From contig NZ_DAXW01000011.1 in assembly GCF_002506585.1 (NCBI RefSeq), positions 6,222 to 70,221 on the forward strand: DNA of 64,000 nt. The letters are read 5' to 3'. The DNA is from Methanoculleus sp. UBA430. GTDB lineage: Archaea > Halobacteriota > Methanomicrobia > Methanomicrobiales > Methanoculleaceae. This document shows positions 60,910-64,000 of this stretch, in pieces. A program made the translations under genes and the position numbers. The notes beneath the pieces are model-generated. The model did not search any database and was not told where the DNA came from. It saw only the letters and a program-made list of their open reading frames with translations. Numbering within the stretch: the stretch's first letter is position 1; each line of letters opens with the position of its first letter.

Positions 60910-61203
60910 TATAATGGGCTTTGTTGAAACCCCACCTGTTTGTCCCGGATGACCACAATCAGGGGGTACTCAGGGGCACGGCTTTTCACCAGGTTGCACA
61001 CCTGCGGTGCTTGTGCTCCGGGCGTTCTGTCCATCGCATATCGCCATGACTGCCCACACCCAATGGCGATAGCCATCACGGTCCACTGTATGAGGACATG
61101 CCCGAGAGAAGAGAGGTCGTCCCAGGGACAAGCCTAGTCCGGCACCGCCCTCATCAGGGTAAGGGTGAAGATTAGAATAGGGTTTCAACAGAGCCGTATA
61201 ATG
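60910..61203. mobile_element. 278-bp MITE with 8-bp target duplication
   Basis: GGCTTTGTTGAAACCC at 60918-60933 and its near mirror GGGTTTCAACAGAGCC at 61180-61195 (one mismatch in 16) bound the element. GTATAATG occurs exactly on both sides (60910-60917 and 61196-61203). Eight-base duplications and this kind of end recall IS6- or IS1595-type elements. The interior holds no complete transposase, so movement would need an enzyme from elsewhere. The perfect duplication marks a simple, fairly recent insertion. Confidence 0.85.
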
Positions 61204-61374
61204 GTGTAAAAACGCTCTGAGCGAATATCATCGATTATCCAGTCAACGTTGGCGGTTTTGCGGACCGAAAGCCTCTCGACACCACCCGTGCTTACCGGCG
61301 CTTGCCGTTTGCGGACCCATCCGCGGCCAGGTCATCGCTGACCTGAGGGGAGGGATATCATCCCGGCTCGTCCT
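61204..61374. other. Short gap after the MITE
   Basis: Nothing coding is seen. A GGTCA...TGACC dyad (61330-61343) may form a small hairpin. Confidence 0.3.
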
Positions 61375-61642
61375 TTAGATGATTGCCCTGTTGATCCCGA
61401 AGTAGGCGTGGATCAGTTTGTCACACATACCGGCCATCTCAGTCCAGGGATACCCGGGGTAATTCTCCCTGATCTCTCGCGGAATACACGTTGCCCGCCG
61501 ATCACTTCCAGTGCTCGCGTGACCGCGTAGACGGTCTTATCATCCCCGTAGAACTCCTCATACCCCGGGTGAAGATCTCGATCTTCTCGACGGCGTCAAG
61601 GATATCGTCCAGATAATCGAGGGTGTCCCGCGGAGCCGTCAT
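61375..61642 (-). pseudogene. Decayed HepT (HEPN, DUF86) toxin gene
   Basis: From the ATG at 61640-61642 the minus strand reads TAPRDTLDYLDDILDAVEKI, then after one frameshift YEEFYGDDKTVYAVTRALEV, then after another PREIRENYPGYPWTEMAGM and CDKLIHAYFGINRAII to a stop at 61375. This is a full-length HepT protein in three frames; the usual catalytic RxxxH appears as RDKLIH with Arg changed to Cys (CDKLIH). Two frameshifts and a lost catalytic Arg make it inactive. Confidence 0.85.
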
Positions 61643-61958
61643 ACGTAGATAACCTCATTCAGGATGCGGCGGCCGATGCGGGGTTTGAACGCGCCCTTTT
61701 CGACCAGGTCGACTTTTCTGCCGAGAAGCTCGGAAAGGTACCGCTCGAAGCCTCGAGAAACCCGAAGATCCCCGGCACCCTGGAGAACTCGACCAGGATG
61801 TCCGCGTCGCTTTCCTCGTGCTCCTCGCCACGCCGGCACGAACCGAAGATGCCGATGGACCCGACGTGATAAGTCTCCTCCAGGTACGTCTTGTTCCCCC
61901 GGAGAGTGCCGATGCTCCTCGCGCACTCCCCGCCGGGCTCGCGGGTGACGGTATCCAT
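61639..61958 (-). pseudogene. Decayed MntA-type nucleotidyltransferase antitoxin gene
   Basis: The frame from ATG 61958 has SIGIFGSCRRGEEHEESDAD and ILVEF, the GSx9-10DxD nucleotidyltransferase motif of MntA antitoxins, which inactivate HepT by AMPylation. After GIFGFLE the protein continues only in another frame: ERYLSELLGRKVDLVEKGAF, then GRRILNEVIYV and a TGA that overlaps the HepT ATG (ATGA). One frameshift near 61755 separates the parts. Confidence 0.82.
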
Positions 61959-62075
61959 TCCTGATCGGGATATGCGCTCTTCTCTTTAGCATAGATATCT
62001 CCCGTACGCCGGCACAACGGTTCGGTCCGGGAAAAGAGGGGGGAAGAGTGACCCGTGCCAGAAAAAAGGGTGGGA

Positions 62076-63596
62076 TCAGTCGACGGCCTCAAGGCTGATC
62101 CCGAAATGATCTGCGCAGAAGAGTTCGATGTCGTAGTCCGCCGTATCCGAGACGACCGCCGGGACCTGCCGGACGAGCCTGATGGTGATGGTATCGTCGG
62201 GCAGTGGCGGGTCCATCGGGGCGTCGACGTTCTTCTGGATGACGAGGCGTGCGGGATCGAGGTTCGCGGCGTAGTAGTCCTTGAACGCGGTCCGCTTCTC
62301 CTCGGGTATGGCGACCCAGTCTGCCGCCTCGGCAACCGTCAGGTCGTTGGGGACCCAGCCGTAGCCGGGCAGGTAATACTCCGCCCAGAAGTGGGGGCTG
62401 GGCGTCTCAGCAAGAAGCATCTGGTAACCCCCGATGGCCCGGGCGGGGATCCCGAGCGACCGGCAGAATGCAGCAAAGAGCATGCTCTGGGTGCCGCAGT
62501 CGCCATGATCGGTCTCGAACATATGCGTGGACTCGGCGACCTTCGGCTCACGGGCGTCGAGCGAGACATGCGGGACGCGGCTGTAGGGGTAGGTCTCGAT
62601 GATGTGGTAGTAGATCATCTGCGCCTGGAGGTGCGGGTTCGTCTCGTTCCCGACGATCTCGCGCGCCTTCTCGCGGATCGCGTCCGTGATCTCGATGTTT
62701 CGCTCGGACTTCGTGTAGAGCAGGTACTCAGGATCGCTCGTGTTGTACTCCCCTACTTTCGCCGGGTCGATATCCTCGAATATCTGCTCGTAGGAGGTGA
62801 ACGCGATATCCGCCGTAAGGACGAGGTCGCCGTTGACCGCCCCGGCCGGGACTTCATAGTAGACGTAGCCGATGGCGCCCGTGGTGAACGGGCCGGCGAC
62901 GATGTAGTCGGGGCACGAGAGATTCGTGACGGTGACGTTCCTCTGCGCGTCCGTCTCGACCGGGAGCGGGAGCCAGATCTTCAGGATCCCCGCCGACGGG
63001 AGCGCTTCGTGCGCGATCTCGAGCCGCTCGACCCCCGCGTAGCAGACCGGGTTCACGTGCGGTCCGGTCCCATTGGGCCGATCTTCTGCCCAGGCATACC
63101 GGCCGACGTAGTCGAAGTCGAGAGGTCTCGCCTTCAGCTCCTGCATCTTCTCGGGGTGCGCGTAGAGGTAATTCATGGCGACATCGTAGAAGTAGAGCGT
63201 CTCGTTCTCCGAGACGATCGTCTGAGCACGGGTGTCCAGCCATTCGGCTATCGCGGCATCGGTGATCCCGGGGACCCTCTCCCGCAACGCCGCCTCTGCG
63301 GCGCTACGGTCGAACAGATACTCCAGGTACGTCCGGTTCGCCCGGAAGATGGCGTTTCTCGCCGTCAGCGCCTTATCAGCATCCCCGGCACCGGTGTAGA
63401 GTTCGTAGGCTTCGGTAAATCGTTCTTCGGCTGTCCGGTAGTTGCCGGCTTCGTATTCGGCGAGCCCCCGGGCGTAGGCCTCGTCGGCCGGTGCAACAGG
63501 CTCGTTCTTCTCTTCCGTTGTGGCGATGCACCCTGCTGCAGCGATGAGGAGCAGGACGGATGCCATCAGGAGAGCGGTGATCGCTCGGTGAGTCAT
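62076..63596 (-). CDS. Lipoprotein with transglutaminase-like domain
   Basis: The 506-residue protein has a lipoprotein signal (ALLMASVLLLIAAAGC) and a helical N-terminal region with TPR-like pairs (about 35-130). A beta domain with ILKIWLPLPVE follows, then the transglutaminase core: Cys in HGDCGTQSMLFAAFCRSLGIPAR, His in PSPHFWAEYYLPGYGWVPND and the following Asp, forming the Cys-His-Asp triad. Such exported archaeal proteins are thought to act as peptidases or crosslinkers. ATG 63596 is chosen to give the signal peptide. The downstream (3') neighbour in this window is the MntA remnant; upstream lies a closely similar gene. Confidence 0.85.
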   Translation of the reverse strand: MTHRAITALLMASVLLLIAAAGCIATTEEKNEPVAPADEAYARGLAEYEAGNYRTAEERFTEAYELYTGAGDADKALTARNAIFRANRTYLEYLFDRSAAEAALRERVPGITDAAIAEWLDTRAQTIVSENETLYFYDVAMNYLYAHPEKMQELKARPLDFDYVGRYAWAEDRPNGTGPHVNPVCYAGVERLEIAHEALPSAGILKIWLPLPVETDAQRNVTVTNLSCPDYIVAGPFTTGAIGYVYYEVPAGAVNGDLVLTADIAFTSYEQIFEDIDPAKVGEYNTSDPEYLLYTKSERNIEITDAIREKAREIVGNETNPHLQAQMIYYHIIETYPYSRVPHVSLDAREPKVAESTHMFETDHGDCGTQSMLFAAFCRSLGIPARAIGGYQMLLAETPSPHFWAEYYLPGYGWVPNDLTVAEAADWVAIPEEKRTAFKDYYAANLDPARLVIQKNVDAPMDPPLPDDTITIRLVRQVPAVVSDTADYDIELFCADHFGISLEAVD

Positions 63597-63787
63597 ACCT
63601 GTGAGTGCATACGGAGCGAGGAAAAACCTTTCTCTTTGTTCGGGCTCTTTTCCACATGGTAACGGGAATTTCACGCATTCTCCCGCTACGCTGGATGTGA
63701 ACCGGTCGTCACCAGGGGGTCACCGGCAAACCCCACTCGCCTCCGGGATGCCCGCGGGGAAGAGCAGCTCGAACAAAAAAGGTGGGA

Positions 63788-64000
63788 TCAGTCGATGGCC
63801 TCAAGGCTGATCGTGAAAGACGTACAGAAGATCTCGATATCGTAGTCTGCCGTATCGGAGATGATCGCCGGGGACTGCCGGACAACCCTGTAGGAGACAA
63901 CATCGTCGGGCAGTGGCGGGTCCATCGGGGCGTCGACGTTCTTCTGGATGACGAGGCGTGCAGGATCGAGGTTTACCGCGTAGTAGTCCTTGAACGCGGT
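63788..64000 (-). CDS. Second transglutaminase-like lipoprotein (3' end only)
   Basis: The window ends inside this gene; only the last 70 codons and stop are visible. They match the C-terminus of the protein at 62076-63596, including AFKDYY, NLDPARLVIQKNVDAPMDPP, then DTADYDIE and ISLEAID. The upstream part is beyond the window. Even the bases just after the stop (GGTGGGATCAGTCGA/TG context) are alike, so the two genes arose by tandem duplication that included flanking DNA. Confidence 0.85.
   Translation of the reverse strand, partial: TAFKDYYAVNLDPARLVIQKNVDAPMDPPLPDDVVSYRVVRQSPAIISDTADYDIEIFCTSFTISLEAID

Noticed and set aside
61380..61960. Functional toxin-antitoxin system
   Set aside because: Both reading frames are interrupted by frameshifts and the HepT catalytic Arg is replaced.

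Overview
This is a high-GC archaeal chromosome segment, most likely from a hydrogenotrophic methanogen of the Methanomicrobiales (Methanoculleus-like; this is an inference). The evidence is an alternative (siroheme-dependent) heme pathway, an HdrA-like iron-sulfur flavoprotein, a methanogen-type radical SAM/SPASM enzyme, many PAS-rich histidine kinases with HDIxN-type phospho-acceptor boxes, and archaeal TATA boxes placed about 25 nt before starts, several of which look leaderless. I found no rRNA, tRNA or CRISPR array.

Layout. 1-3.9 kb: the 3' end of a catalase gene faces a compact heme operon (ahbD-ahbA fusion, ahbB, ahbC). 3.9-8.5 kb: a metallophosphoesterase collides 3'-to-3' with a nitroreductase whose C-terminus looks lost, followed by a flavin reductase, a divergent HxlR regulator with a GNAT enzyme, an AlkD-like repair protein and a PNPOx-like flavoprotein. 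8.6-26 kb: a Cache-like membrane protein, a SPASM radical SAM enzyme, a DUF998-like protein, four SAM methyltransferases, two histidine kinases, RsgA, an M24 peptidase, a hydrolase, a dCMP deaminase and a class V aminotransferase, with a decayed alcohol dehydrogenase. 26-30.6 kb: an APC permease, a large-subunit catalase and a DUF3887-like lipoprotein.

31-45 kb is a potassium and signalling block: kdpA, kdpB, kdpC and a kdpD that ends without a kinase domain, then two very large REC-PAS-kinase proteins on the opposite strand. The kdpD start appears to be CTG, overlapping the kdpC stop as CTGA. 45-47 kb encodes a secreted beta-propeller protein with a Pro/Thr linker.

47-54.5 kb is a rearranged accessory zone. 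It holds a complete acetolactate synthase gene (ilvB), a duplicated and truncated second ilvB with the same upstream leader, a DUF1016/YhcG nuclease and a toxin-antitoxin remnant between them, a complete ISH3-like insertion sequence with 15-bp inverted ends, gene fragments on both sides of it, a RelE-type toxin-antitoxin pair, and an evenly phased array of four alternating inverted hexamers.

54.5-64 kb: a lower-GC HdrA-like gene, three small hypothetical genes, a formylglycine-type sulfatase, a 278-bp MITE with an intact 8-bp target duplication, a decayed HepT/MntA module, and two tandem lipoproteins with transglutaminase domains (the second cut by the window end).

How it fits together: the heme operon can supply the two catalases, and with the flavoproteins, HxlR regulator and AlkD-like protein this suggests an oxygen- and damage-tolerance theme. 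The Kdp operon and kinases point to osmotic or potassium sensing.
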